Source of the DNA: M3007 sp965249785
Lineage (GTDB): Bacteria; Bacteroidota; Bacteroidia; Chitinophagales; Saprospiraceae
DNA: 64,000 nt
Assembly (NCBI GenBank): GCA_965249785.1
Contig: CBDFMU010000022.1
Coordinates: forward strand, 248,001 to 312,000
Direction: 5' to 3'
The notes beneath the pieces are model-generated. The model saw only the letters and a list, made by a program, of their open reading frames with translations, was not told the DNA's origin and ran no database searches. Shown here one piece after another: positions 1 to 8,984 of the stretch (position 1 is the first letter of the stretch; every line of letters begins with the position of its first letter). Position numbers and translations under genes: made by a program.

Positions 1-1584
1 AACACTATTTCGCAGGCGTACCGGACTTCGTTGCGTGCTTTTTACAATAAATACAAACAGCAATTAGAGCAATATGAGCCCGGTAATTTGTCGGAAAACG
101 AACTGACGAGTTATAACATTCTCAAATGGGAATGCGACATCAACCTGGGCGATTTGGAATATCATAAGGAATTGATGCCTATTAATCAGTTTGATTGTCT
201 GCCGCTGCTGATCGGTCAATATGCAGGCGGCACGGGTGCGCAGCCTTTCAAAACGGTGAAGGATTACGATAATTGGCTCAGCCGAATGGATGCCTTTACG
301 GTGTGGTGCGATACGGCTATCGCCAATATGCGGCGCGGCATGGCCACAGGTTACGTGCTACCTAAGGCCTTGACTATCAAGGTGATTCCGCAGATGGCCA
401 ACTTCGCGCACGGCCCGGTAGACACGCACCTTTTTTATGCACCTGTTCACCAGATGCCGAAGGATTTTCCCCACGAAGAACGCCTGCGCCTCACGCGCGC
501 TTATGCCCACATGGTAGCCGACCAGATCATTCCGGTGTACCAGCGGATGCACGATTTCTTTGAAAAAGAGTACCTGCCCGCTAGCCGCGACAGCGTCGGG
601 ATTTCCAATATTCCACATGGTCGAGAGTTTTATGCGCAGCAGATTAAACTGCAAACGACTACGAATATGACCGCCGATGAGATTTTTAAACTCGGCGAAA
701 GCGAGGTCAATCGGCTGTCGCAGGAGATGGATAAAGTGAAGCAGCAAGTGGGTTTTAAGGGCGATCTGAAAAGTTTTTTTGAATACGTGCGGCAGAAAAA
801 AGAACTGATGCCTTACACCTCGGCGGCGCAGGTGATCCAGCATTTCAACGCCATCCACGACACCATGCGACCCAATTTGGAGCGGCTGTTCGACCTGACC
901 CCCAAAACGCCTTTCGAGGTGCGCCGCACAGAGGCTTTTCGGGAGGCTACGGCCAGCGCGGAGTATATTCAGGGTTCGCTGGATGGCAAACGGCCCGGCA
1001 TTTTTTACGTGCCGGTGCCCAATGCCCGCCGCTACAATACTTTTGCCGACGAAGATTTGTTTCTGCACGAAGCCATTCCCGGCCACCATTACCAGATTTC
1101 TATTCAGCAGGAAAATACTAAATTACCCGATTTTCGCCGTACTTTATGGTACAGTGCTTACGGCGAAGGCTGGGCGTTGTACTGCGAATCTTTGGGTAAA
1201 GAACTCGGCCTTTATAAAGACCCCTATCAGTACTTCGGGATGCTCAGCGAGGAAATGCACCGCGCCATTCGCTTAGTAGTAGACAGCGGAATGCACACCA
1301 AAGGCTGGACGCGCGAGCAGGCCATTCAGTACTCGCTCGACCACGAAGCCGAGTCGGAAGAGGCTATTACGGTCGAGATCGAACGCTATATTTCCTGGCC
1401 GGGGCAAGCCTTGTCGTATAAGGTTGGACAGTTGAAAATCAGAGAATTACGCGCCAAAGCGGAACAAATGCTGGGTGACAAATTCGACATTCGCCAGTTT
1501 CACAACCAGGTATTGCAAGAAGGTTGTTTGCCACTGATTTTGTTGCAATCTAAACTGGATAAATGGATGGTGAAGCAGAAGTAG
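1..1584 (+). CDS. DUF885 family peptidase-like protein, 5' end missing
   Basis: The reading frame is already open at base 1, so the gene starts upstream of the window; the TTG at 31 is only an internal codon. The visible 528 codons carry the DUF885 signature HEAIPGHHYQ, a zinc-peptidase-like HExxxGHH motif, followed by YGEGWALYCESLG, the second conserved block, which has a candidate glutamate ligand. DUF885 proteins are usually about 580-600 residues and often secreted, so roughly the first 60-80 residues, including any signal peptide, are missing. Family membership is clear from the motifs. Metallopeptidase activity is inferred by family analogy and is not proven. The next gene on this strand lies beyond a small insertion element. 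Confidence 0.85.
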   Translation, partial: NTISQAYRTSLRAFYNKYKQQLEQYEPGNLSENELTSYNILKWECDINLGDLEYHKELMPINQFDCLPLLIGQYAGGTGAQPFKTVKDYDNWLSRMDAFTVWCDTAIANMRRGMATGYVLPKALTIKVIPQMANFAHGPVDTHLFYAPVHQMPKDFPHEERLRLTRAYAHMVADQIIPVYQRMHDFFEKEYLPASRDSVGISNIPHGREFYAQQIKLQTTTNMTADEIFKLGESEVNRLSQEMDKVKQQVGFKGDLKSFFEYVRQKKELMPYTSAAQVIQHFNAIHDTMRPNLERLFDLTPKTPFEVRRTEAFREATASAEYIQGSLDGKRPGIFYVPVPNARRYNTFADEDLFLHEAIPGHHYQISIQQENTKLPDFRRTLWYSAYGEGWALYCESLGKELGLYKDPYQYFGMLSEEMHRAIRLVVDSGMHTKGWTREQAIQYSLDHEAESEEAITVEIERYISWPGQALSYKVGQLKIRELRAKAEQMLGDKFDIRQFHNQVLQEGCLPLILLQSKLDKWMVKQK

Positions 1585-1647
1585 GAGCGTTACTTTTGGC
1601 GTATGGCGACTGATCGGATACGAGTTTTACTGGCTAATGAGGCCTAA

Positions 1648-1809
1648 GAGGCTGTTTTAAAACCCCTTACTGGGCGCAAAGGCCCGCCTTTTACCGCTAT
1701 ATTTTGCTCTATTTTTAGCGAATAGGCTCGGCTATGCACTAAAAATAAAGCTTCATCTATCGCCAAAATTCACGCCTTTTCACTCCGTTCAAGGTTTTAA
1801 AACAGCCTC
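1648..1809. mobile_element. 162-bp MITE-like element with 17-bp inverted termini
   Basis: GAGGCTGTTTTAAAACC at 1648-1664 is repeated perfectly inverted at 1793-1809. Both ends are flanked by the trinucleotide TAA (1645-1647 and 1810-1812), which looks like a 3-bp target duplication. The interior has no coding frame, so this would be a non-autonomous element. Three-base duplications of the TNA type with short GAG-starting termini occur in part of the IS5 superfamily; that assignment is inference. Removing the element and one TAA joins the flanks into a short continuous frame ending at the TAA just before 1894. Confidence 0.75.
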
Positions 1810-1912
1810 TAAGGCTGTGGTGCGAGAAGACGGCTCCTGGCCGACCAATGCCAACTTTGTGCTGGCCAATAATTTCATTGATCGTATGACCTAAAATAAA
1901 CGGACACTTATT

Positions 1913-3631
1913 ATGGACATGGAAGATTATCAAGCGTTAGTGCAAGAACTGGCGGCCGGGAAGAAAGCATTGCAGAAGATGGAGGAAAGTAACCAGCGCG
2001 GCTATCTGATGCTGATGCAGTCGCCATTCGCTTTTTCCGTAATGAAAGGCAATGATCTGGTCGTTACGCTGGCCAATGATCTGATGAAAGATTTTTGGGG
2101 TAAAGGAAAGGAGGTGGAAGGGAAAACCTTGATTCAGATACTACCTGAGTTAGTTGACCAGCCACTTCTCGGTATGATTCACCAGGTTTTTACGACGGGC
2201 ATCCCAATCTATGCCAACGAAATCCTGGCCCGGCTAAAACATGGCCGTGAATTACAAGATCGTTATTTTAATATTGTTTACCAACCCTGCCATGAAGCAG
2301 ATAATAGCATTTCAGGCGTTACTACTATTGCGTATGAAGTGACCGGAATGCTACTCGCCCGCAAAAAAGTGGAAGAAAGTGAATTGCATTTCCGACAGAT
2401 GACCGACCTGATGCCGAGCAAAGTAAGTAATGCCGATATAGCAGGTAACGTGATTTACTTCAATAAAAAATGGCTGGATTATACCGGAATGAGTTTTGAA
2501 GAATTAAGGGATTTTGGGTACTATAAAATTATACACCCCGATGAGTTGGAAGAATTTCAACATCGTTTTCAGCAATCTTCCGAACTGGGTATTACTTTGG
2601 TGATGGAAATGCGGTTTTTAAATAAAGACGGGGATTACAAATGGCATTTAAATCTGGCATCCCCCGTGAAAGATGAAAATGGGAAAATAATGATGTGGAT
2701 TGGTAGTACTACTGAAATGCACGAACAAATAACCTACAAAACAGCATTAGAAAAAGCAGTACAGGAAAGAACAAAAGAATTGGAAGAAGCCAATCAGGTA
2801 CTAATCTTTCAAAACGACGAAAAAGAAAAACGGGCAGCAGAACTAGTCATCGCCAACAAAGAACTAGTATTCCAAAATAACGAAAAAGAAAAACGCGCAG
2901 CAGAACTGGTAATTGCTAATAAAGAACTAGTGACATTCACGTACATATCAAGCCACGATTTACAAGAACCGCTGCGTAAAATCCAGACTTTCGCGAACCT
3001 TGTCCTTGAAAAGGAACACGCCAACCTGTCCGAGACTGGTAAAGGCCAACTTACTCGCATAAATGCAGCCGCTAACCGCATGCGTGCCCTCATCGAAGCA
3101 CTACTTTCTTATTCACAAACTAATATTTCCGAACGCATATTTGAAGATACCGACCTCAACAAACTCGTAGAAGAAGTAAAAATAGAATTTAAAGACATTA
3201 TTCAGGAAAAACAAGCGGTTATTGAAACACATTTTTTAAGCAACGCCGAGATTATTCCTTTTCAGTTTTCGCAGTTATTGCGTCATTTTATTAGTAATTC
3301 CTTGAAATTTTCCAGCCCTGACCGACCGACGCATATAGTAATTACTAGTATTATTGCAACGGGTTCAGCATTGCAGGAGAAACTACTTGTGCCAGATAAG
3401 CATTACTGCCATATTTCCTTTTCCGACAACGGCATTGGTTTTGAACCACAGTTTAGTCAGCGTATTTTTGAAGTATTCCAACGCCTGCATAATAAAGAGC
3501 GGTATCCAGGCACCGGCATTGGTCTGGCTATCGTCAAGAGAATTGTGGAAAATCATAATGGTATTATTACTGCACAGAGTGAATTAGATAAAGGTGTTAC
3601 CTTCGATATTTATATTCCAATTATTACCTGA
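1913..3631 (+). CDS. PAS-domain sensor histidine kinase
   Basis: This is a 572-residue kinase with no obvious membrane segment, so it is probably cytoplasmic. An N-terminal PAS-like region (about 30-145) is followed by a PAS/PAC domain (about 155-275), a coiled-coil linker, a HisKA domain with phospho-acceptor H348 in SSHDLQEPLRKIQTF, and a HATPase domain with N462, DNGIG (505-509) and GTGIGLA (533-539). The linker holds a near-exact tandem duplication of about 20 residues (EKEKRAAELVIANKELV, twice). The start ATG at 1913 precedes another in-frame ATG by two codons. No response regulator lies beside it. Its catalytic half closely resembles the kinase at 19139-21580. Confidence 0.9.
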   Translation: MDMEDYQALVQELAAGKKALQKMEESNQRGYLMLMQSPFAFSVMKGNDLVVTLANDLMKDFWGKGKEVEGKTLIQILPELVDQPLLGMIHQVFTTGIPIYANEILARLKHGRELQDRYFNIVYQPCHEADNSISGVTTIAYEVTGMLLARKKVEESELHFRQMTDLMPSKVSNADIAGNVIYFNKKWLDYTGMSFEELRDFGYYKIIHPDELEEFQHRFQQSSELGITLVMEMRFLNKDGDYKWHLNLASPVKDENGKIMMWIGSTTEMHEQITYKTALEKAVQERTKELEEANQVLIFQNDEKEKRAAELVIANKELVFQNNEKEKRAAELVIANKELVTFTYISSHDLQEPLRKIQTFANLVLEKEHANLSETGKGQLTRINAAANRMRALIEALLSYSQTNISERIFEDTDLNKLVEEVKIEFKDIIQEKQAVIETHFLSNAEIIPFQFSQLLRHFISNSLKFSSPDRPTHIVITSIIATGSALQEKLLVPDKHYCHISFSDNGIGFEPQFSQRIFEVFQRLHNKERYPGTGIGLAIVKRIVENHNGIITAQSELDKGVTFDIYIPIIT

Positions 3632-3646
3632 TGTCACGCACGAAAC

Positions 3647-3680
3647 ACGTTTACGAAACCTTTGGAGGTTTCGCAAACGT
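3647..3680. repeat. GTTTACGAAACC hairpin repeat
   Basis: ACGTTTACGAAACC at 3647-3660 pairs with GGTTTCGCAAACGT at 3667-3680, with one wobble position and a 6-base loop. The unit sits just after the kinase stop codon. It recurs, with a similar preceding GATGTYACGCA stretch, as two tandem hairpins at 28659-28738. It could act as a terminator here, but its recurrence suggests a dispersed palindromic repeat. Confidence 0.7.
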
Positions 3681-3914
3681 CGCTTTGTAAATCGTGTTTA
3701 ACATCAATCACTGCATTTACGGCGAAATAAATACGCCCAAAGAGGAGCGAAAAAATTCCGATGCACCAATTGCAGCAAGCCATCGCCTTGCGCGTAGGAA
3801 AAACAAATTCGATAAGGCACATTATTAATCAAGCAAAATTTTTGTTCGTAATTGGGCTTTTTGTTGAAATTCGCCGCTGGAACATTTTTTCAACCATTAA
3901 AAGCAAACACAATT

Positions 3915-5333
3915 ATGAGAATGATTTTGCTCGTTGCGCTGAGTTTAGCGGCCTTTGGCTGCAAACAAACAGCAGCCACCAAAGCGATCCCCAACGCGAC
4001 TGGTGTTAATACCCTGCACACGCCCGATTGGGCCAAGAATGCGGTGATTTATGAAGCCAATATTCGCCAATTTTCCAAGGAAGGCACCTTCAATGCTTTT
4101 AGCCAGGCTTTGCCGCGCATCAAGGATTTGGGCGTAGATATTATCTGGCTGATGCCCATTTATCCGATCAGTGATACCAATCGCAAATGCCACGAGGATG
4201 CGAAAACCAAGTGTTATGGTTCCTACTACGCGGTCACGGACTATGAAGCGGTGAACCCGGAATTTGGTACGATGGGCGATCTGGATCATCTGGTCAGCAT
4301 TGCGCATTCGTTGGGCATGAAGGTCATCCTGGATTTTGTGCCGAACCACACTGGCTGGAATTCCAAGTGGATGCGCGAACACCCCGATTGGTACAAAAAA
4401 GGACCCGATGGCAAGATCACCGACCCAGTTGGTCCCGACGGCAAAAAATACGGCTGGTCGGATGTGGCGCAACTGGATTATACCAATCCGCAACTACGCG
4501 AGGCTTGGATGAAGGCGCACGAATTTTGGCTAAAAAATACGGCCGTAGATGGCTTTCGGGAAGACGTAGCGGGCGAAGTACCTACTTCCTTTTGGTTAGA
4601 GTTACGCCCTCGACTGGACAAAATTCGTCCGGTATTCATGCTGGCGGAAAATGAGGATAAAGGCAAAGAGCAGTTTGATGCTGCGTTTGAGATGAATTAT
4701 GGCTGGACGCTGCACAGCACGATTAAGGATATCGCCAAGGGTAAAAAGCCCGCTAGTGCCGTGTACGAATGGACGGAAGAATTCAAAAAACGCTACGGAA
4801 CGCGGGGCTGGCAGATGAATTTCACGCAAAATCACGATGAAAATTCTTGGAATGGCACCGAACGGGAAAGTTTTGGCGATGGTGGCGATTGCTTCACCGC
4901 GCTTTGTTTTATGATCGAAGGCATGGGCCTGATCTATGATGGACAGGAAGCCAGCCTGAACAAGCGATTGTTATTTTTCAATAAAGACGAAATTGATTGG
5001 ACCGGCAAATCGCGCGCGCCATTTTTCAAAACGCTGACTACTTTGAAGCACAATAATCATGCTTTGTGGAATGGTCAAAAAGGCGGAGTTCTGCAAAAAA
5101 TCATTACTTCCGACGACGCAAAGGTTTATGCTTTCACGCGGGAAAAAGATGGCGATAAAGTGGTGTGTATGTTCAATTTATCCAATCAGCCCGCTGGTTT
5201 TACCTGGCAAAGCGACGCTACTAATGGCAAATGGCGGAACGTGTTTGGAACAAACCAGGCATTTACGGAATTGAAAAAAGGGGAACGCAAAACCTTGCAA
5301 CCTTACGAATACGTGATTTACTCGTCTAAATAG
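3915..5333 (+). CDS. GH13 alpha-amylase family glycosidase, lipoprotein
   Basis: The protein has 472 residues. ATG 3915 is preferred over an upstream in-frame ATG at 3852 because it begins a signal peptide, MRMILLVALSLAAFGC, whose cysteine suits lipidation; the product is therefore probably anchored in the cell envelope. All GH13 catalytic regions are visible: DFVPNH (region I), GFREDVAG with the nucleophile aspartate (region II), MLAENE with the acid/base glutamate (region III) and FTQNHDE (region IV). It should hydrolyse or transfer alpha-glucans; the exact specificity cannot be read. It stands alone, without Sus-type transporters. It converges on hemH across a shared hairpin. Confidence 0.9.
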   Translation: MRMILLVALSLAAFGCKQTAATKAIPNATGVNTLHTPDWAKNAVIYEANIRQFSKEGTFNAFSQALPRIKDLGVDIIWLMPIYPISDTNRKCHEDAKTKCYGSYYAVTDYEAVNPEFGTMGDLDHLVSIAHSLGMKVILDFVPNHTGWNSKWMREHPDWYKKGPDGKITDPVGPDGKKYGWSDVAQLDYTNPQLREAWMKAHEFWLKNTAVDGFREDVAGEVPTSFWLELRPRLDKIRPVFMLAENEDKGKEQFDAAFEMNYGWTLHSTIKDIAKGKKPASAVYEWTEEFKKRYGTRGWQMNFTQNHDENSWNGTERESFGDGGDCFTALCFMIEGMGLIYDGQEASLNKRLLFFNKDEIDWTGKSRAPFFKTLTTLKHNNHALWNGQKGGVLQKIITSDDAKVYAFTREKDGDKVVCMFNLSNQPAGFTWQSDATNGKWRNVFGTNQAFTELKKGERKTLQPYEYVIYSSK

Positions 5334-5395
5334 AAGTATGAACTATAAACGATGAACTATGAACGCGTGTGTTTATAGTTCATTGTTCATACTTC
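5333..5395. terminator. Convergent hairpin between amylase and hemH
   Basis: GAAGTATGAAC starting at 5333 is matched by GTTCATACTTC ending at 5395, and both arms contain further ATGAACTATAAAC-like words. This gives a long imperfect palindrome between two convergent genes. It overlaps the last codons of hemH. A bidirectional terminator role is inferred from its position. Confidence 0.6.
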
Positions 5396-6396
5396 ATCGT
5401 TAGATTAGCAATCGCTTCGGCCCAGGCAGGCGCATCATTCAAACTCTCCACCAAATCCAGTCGTTCGCCCCCCCATTGCTGAAAGTCTTCTTGATATTCT
5501 TCTAGTACTTCTACGGTGGTTTCCAGACAATCAGAGGTAAAAGCCGGGCAAAAAACCAGCATTCGTTTCACCCCTTTTTCTTTGGCCAACTGCTCCACTA
5601 CTTTCACCGTGTAAGGTTGCACCCACGGATCGTTGCCGAGGCGCGACTGGAAGCAGACCGTGTATTGATCGGGTTGTAACCCCAATTGGGCGACAATGGC
5701 TCTGGTAGTCGCATAACATTGCGCAGAATAACAAAACTGATTGGTTGGAGTCAGTGTCTGACAGCAATCGGGACTTTGTAAACAGTGATTAAACTGGTCA
5801 CCTTTTAGTATCTGGCGTTGTGGCAGCCCGTGATAACTGAATAAAATGTGGTCGTAACTGACAATATCATACTTTTTAGCATTCTGTACAAACAAGGAAA
5901 TCATCGGTTCCCAGGTACTATAGGCACTCACAAATTCTACGGACGGAATGAGTTGTTTAGTAGAGAGTACGCGCATCACTTCCTGAAATACCGATCCCGT
6001 ACTGGCACTGGCGTACTGCGGAAACAAAGGGAACACCACAATTTTGCTCACTTTCGCCGCCAGCAGCCGATTAATAGCCGATTCAATAGAAGGACTCTGG
6101 TAGCGCATGGCCAGTTCTACTACATAATCAGCGCCTAATTTTTCCTGCACCATTTCCACCAGACGGAAGCCGTTATATTTCAGCGGCGAACCTTTTTCTG
6201 TCCACAATGACTGATACGCTTTGGCCGATTTGGCCGACCGAAAAGGCGCGATAATGCCTCGCACCAGCAGATTGCGCGAAACGGGATTAATATCAATGAC
6301 CCGTGGATCGAGCAGAAATTGTTTCAAATAACGATACACCGCCGGGCGGGTGGGCGCGTCGGGGGTACCTAGATTGACCATCAGAATACCAACCAT
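5380..6396 (-). CDS. hemH: Ferrochelatase
   Basis: This 338-residue protein inserts ferrous iron into protoporphyrin IX (or coproporphyrin in the alternative pathway), the last metal step of heme synthesis. Family motifs are clear: VNLGTPDAPTRPAVYRYLK near the N-terminus, SYHGLP with the metal-site H189, CFQSRLGNDPWVQP, and a C-terminal TTVEVLEEY block with the conserved glutamates. Length and start ATG (6396) are normal for the family. The final codons run into the hairpin shared with the amylase gene. No other heme genes are adjacent, so it appears to be transcribed alone. Confidence 0.96.
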   Translation of the reverse strand: MVGILMVNLGTPDAPTRPAVYRYLKQFLLDPRVIDINPVSRNLLVRGIIAPFRSAKSAKAYQSLWTEKGSPLKYNGFRLVEMVQEKLGADYVVELAMRYQSPSIESAINRLLAAKVSKIVVFPLFPQYASASTGSVFQEVMRVLSTKQLIPSVEFVSAYSTWEPMISLFVQNAKKYDIVSYDHILFSYHGLPQRQILKGDQFNHCLQSPDCCQTLTPTNQFCYSAQCYATTRAIVAQLGLQPDQYTVCFQSRLGNDPWVQPYTVKVVEQLAKEKGVKRMLVFCPAFTSDCLETTVEVLEEYQEDFQQWGGERLDLVESLNDAPAWAEAIANLTMKYEQ

Positions 6397-6605
6397 ATCA
6401 AATTTTGGAATGCAGAATATTTTGTCGTTCGGGAAACTGGGTGCGGATATAACCTTTTAATGCCGTTGATGTTCGGAAAAGAGCAATTTTATTCAGCGAG
6501 AAGTTCCGCTGGCCCTGCACTACCGCTATTAAGTTGCAACATTCTTTGATCAAAATGGAATTGGTGGCTTTGCTAGAATTCCGCTAGTAAAACGGCCTCT
6601 AAGTA

Positions 6606-6730
6606 CACTGTAGTCTAAATTCCTTGAGGATACGAGTATTGGAAGATTTGATTAAAACACTTGATAATCAAGTATTTGATCGAATACTCAAATATTCAAA
6701 TACTCAAAACAACTTAATTTACACTTTAAT
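6606..6730 (-). repeat. GAGTATTTG dispersed element, copy 1
   Basis: Read on the minus strand, this stretch starts near GTGTAAATTAAGTTGTTTTG and ends near ATCCTCAAGGAATTTAGAC, with an AT-rich palindromic core (GATTATCAAGTGTTTTAATC). Two more copies lie at 35645-35742 and 62961-63085 in the opposite orientation. Remnants are seen near 39711 and 52130. The ends are imperfect inverted repeats. There is no coding potential. Confidence 0.7.
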
Positions 6731-6748
6731 AAGGGGGCTAAAAACAGG

Positions 6749-6782
6749 ACACCCGTCGCGAAATTTTTTTCGCGACGGGTGT
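6749..6782 (-). terminator. Strong terminator hairpin
   Basis: ACACCCGTCGCGAAA (6749-6763) pairs perfectly with TTTCGCGACGGGTGT (6768-6782) around a 4-base loop. On the minus strand the stem lies 25 bases after the DUF1761 stop and is followed by CCTGTTTTT, as expected for an intrinsic terminator. Confidence 0.85.
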
Positions 6783-6806
6783 TCCATTTTTCCCGAAAAA
6801 CACTAC

Positions 6807-7229
6807 TCAACGCCACAGGCTCAGTACACCGCCCATGAGCATGAGGCTGATCCACCAATAGCCAAGATGCACGAGCAGCCAGTTCCAGCCTCGCCGCTCG
6901 AACAGCGCGGTGGTGCCAAGGAGCGGCAGCACTATCATGATGGTTAATGCTATGCCATGCACCATACCATGCTGAAAAGTGATGTACCGCTCGGCTTCCT
7001 GGCCTGGCCCGGTGACGTTTTGGTGGACAAACATGGCCAGCAAAAAAGAGAGAATGGCCGCAGCACCAAAGATGAGCGGCATATTACCGCCACGCATACT
7101 TTCGGCGGTAAAATTGTTAGCGCGCATCCAGTACTTGCCCGCTACTTTTGAGCTGTACCAAATAGCGCCTACCACTAAGGGTACTAGTGTGGCTACCACA
7201 ATGGCAGCCCAATTCATTGTTGGTCCCAT
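6807..7229 (-). CDS. DUF1761 family membrane protein
   Basis: The product is about 140 residues with four likely membrane helices. The N-terminal MNWAAIVVATLVPLVVGAIW followed by Y and a WM pair matches the DUF1761 pattern; the function of the family is unknown. Starts at 7229 (MGPTMNW) or 7217 (MNWAA) are preferred over the longer frame from 7271, whose first residues are not membrane-like. A strong terminator follows. Nothing in the surroundings suggests a pathway. Confidence 0.8.
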   Translation of the reverse strand: MGPTMNWAAIVVATLVPLVVGAIWYSSKVAGKYWMRANNFTAESMRGGNMPLIFGAAAILSFLLAMFVHQNVTGPGQEAERYITFQHGMVHGIALTIMIVLPLLGTTALFERRGWNWLLVHLGYWWISLMLMGGVLSLWR

Positions 7230-7332
7230 AATCGAAAATTCGTTTTGATATAGTGTGCGGTAAACGTACAATGAGTTTGTCGAATATCAAGACTATTCCC
7301 TTAAATAGAAATCAGGTTTGACTATATTAATA

Positions 7333-7437
7333 TATACTCAACGCAGAGTGGTTCCGAATAAAGATGAAATGTAACCTACTGACCATCCAATCTCTAAACC
7401 ATCTAAACCTTTGCAAACTACTCTAAACGGACTCTAA
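7333..7437. repeat. Solo arm of TATAGTCAACGC element plus TCTAAACC words
   Basis: TATACTCAACGCAGAGTGGT, from 7333, matches the terminal arm of the element at 60968-61142. The match continues in weaker form to about 7377. It is followed by CATCTAAACC and CTCTAAACGG words that reach into the 3' end of the ATP-grasp gene. Similar TAAACC words occur at 55228-55363 and 63097-63131. Confidence 0.55.
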
Positions 7438-8413
7438 TCGTTTCTTATAAGCAAAATAGTCCACTACCATCTTCCACGCCTCTCGTAAAGTCGTAACTCG
7501 CGTACCCGCCCGCCGATTGGCTTGACTCACTTCAAAAATAATGCGCCAATGCCGAAAAAAATCGCGGTAAGCCCGTCCCGCACCCACCGTCGGGTCATAC
7601 ACGTGTGCAGGTTCGCCAAGCACACCATTGAGCTCCATTACTTGGAATCGTCCGTTTTTCAGTGCTTCCAGGCTGTCACTTTTTAAATCGAAACGCCCAT
7701 AATAGATGCCTTCCACGCGACGACAGAGCGGATCAAAAACCTTAATTAAATGGTCATCAATAAGATAATTGCCATTTAAAAACTTAGTACCCAGACAGTG
7801 ATTGCCAATTGCACCCAGCGGTATGACTTCATCTTTTGCTGGCACTCGTTCCAGTCCGCTAGCATATTCTTGTGCTAATCTTTCCAGTTGAAAGGTCGCG
7901 CGTGGATTGGTCAGAATTAATGTACGAATACTACGTCGCCCATCGCCGACAATAGTTAGAAACTCTTTAACGCAAACGGATGTAATATTGAAATGACCAT
8001 TTTTTCCTGGAAAAAGGTGATAAAGTATGGATGCCTCAAAAGGTAAAGCCAGGAATTCTTGTACAATAAAATCTACTGGATAACGAATCAAATGTTGACG
8101 CAGTTCTGCTGGAGTGTATATTTTTTTGACTAAAAAACCGCGCTCACCTACATCGGGCTTGACAATGAGTGGAAAATCAATATTGACTGCTTGGGCTTCG
8201 GCCAGCACTTGTTCAAAAGGAGCATTTGCAGAGCACAAATATCATCTTTGGCAACACTTTTTCTGGAACACGGCGCAAAATGTCATATTTGGATTCGCCC
8301 ATTGCTCCACCCAGGGGAATACCTGGATTGGCAGCACTAAAAAAAAATAAATGGCGCGCTCTGGCTGCGAACCACAAATAAAAAACTAGTACGGGCAGAT
8401 TACTCAACCACAT
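7423..8413 (-). pseudogene. ATP-grasp ligase-like gene with one frameshift
   Basis: Two minus-strand frames together make one protein of about 330 residues. The first (from ATG 8413) has an N-terminal membrane segment, then NPGIPLGGAMGESKYDILRR and PKMIFV. The second continues ANAPFEQVL, FPLIVKPDVGERG and VMELNGVLGEPAHVYDP, which is typical of ATP-grasp folds related to D-Ala-D-Ala or peptide ligases. Dropping one base in GTGCTCTGC near 8230 joins them as PKMIFVSANAPFEQ, so the break is a single extra base. It could be a sequence error or a recent mutation. The substrate is unknown. The gene follows DoxX and the DinB-like gene in the same direction. Confidence 0.8.
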
Positions 8414-8470
8414 TGGCCAATATTCCCACGTCGTCCACTTTAATCCACGTCTGCTTTAATTTTGATCTAT

Positions 8471-8887
8471 TCATCCTCCTGGCAGCGATACATGAAGCGT
8501 GCGTTGCACCAATCCACGCACTTGCCCCCAGTGCAGCCAGACGACCCCCAGACAGCAAACAAAAACTATTAATGCTAAATAGAATAACAGCCCGCCATCG
8601 CCCTGCACTTCAATACCCAGTTTTGTCAAGTGCGCGAACAATGCGCCACTGATAACGCCCAGCCCCAGCACACCGCCCAGTCCAGCAGTGCTTGGTATTA
8701 ATAACAAGAACACCGTAATGAGTTCCGCAACGCCTACTGCCAGTCGGCCCCAGGGTTCGAGCCCCAGTACACTGAAAATATAACGGCTTTCTGCCGCGCC
8801 AGTAAATTTGAAAAACAGCGTTTGGGCCAGGATGCCTGCCGCTATTAAGCGTAATGCCCAGGAAAGAATAGAATGAAATTTGGTCAT
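8471..8887 (-). CDS. DoxX-like membrane protein
   Basis: This 138-residue protein has four predicted membrane helices. The pattern LRLIAAGILAQTLFFKFTGA followed by GRLAVGVAELITVFLLL is typical of DoxX/DoxX-like proteins, small inner-membrane proteins linked in some bacteria to redox or quinone metabolism. The role here is unknown. The stop lies 57 bases before the start of the ATP-grasp gene and the start 97 bases after the DinB-like gene, so a loose operon is possible. Confidence 0.75.
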   Translation of the reverse strand: MTKFHSILSWALRLIAAGILAQTLFFKFTGAAESRYIFSVLGLEPWGRLAVGVAELITVFLLLIPSTAGLGGVLGLGVISGALFAHLTKLGIEVQGDGGLLFYLALIVFVCCLGVVWLHWGQVRGLVQRTLHVSLPGG

Positions 8888-8984
8888 GCTGATAGCGATA
8901 AGTATTTGAGAAAAAATGTGTTATAATCGGAAAATAGAGCCTAAAAACCTTTTTGGCCAGACCGCATTGTCGCCAGATTCTCTA

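Noticed and set aside
358..1089. Minus-strand 243-codon frame opposite the DUF885 gene
   Set aside because: It lies entirely within a motif-bearing gene on the other strand and shows no family pattern.
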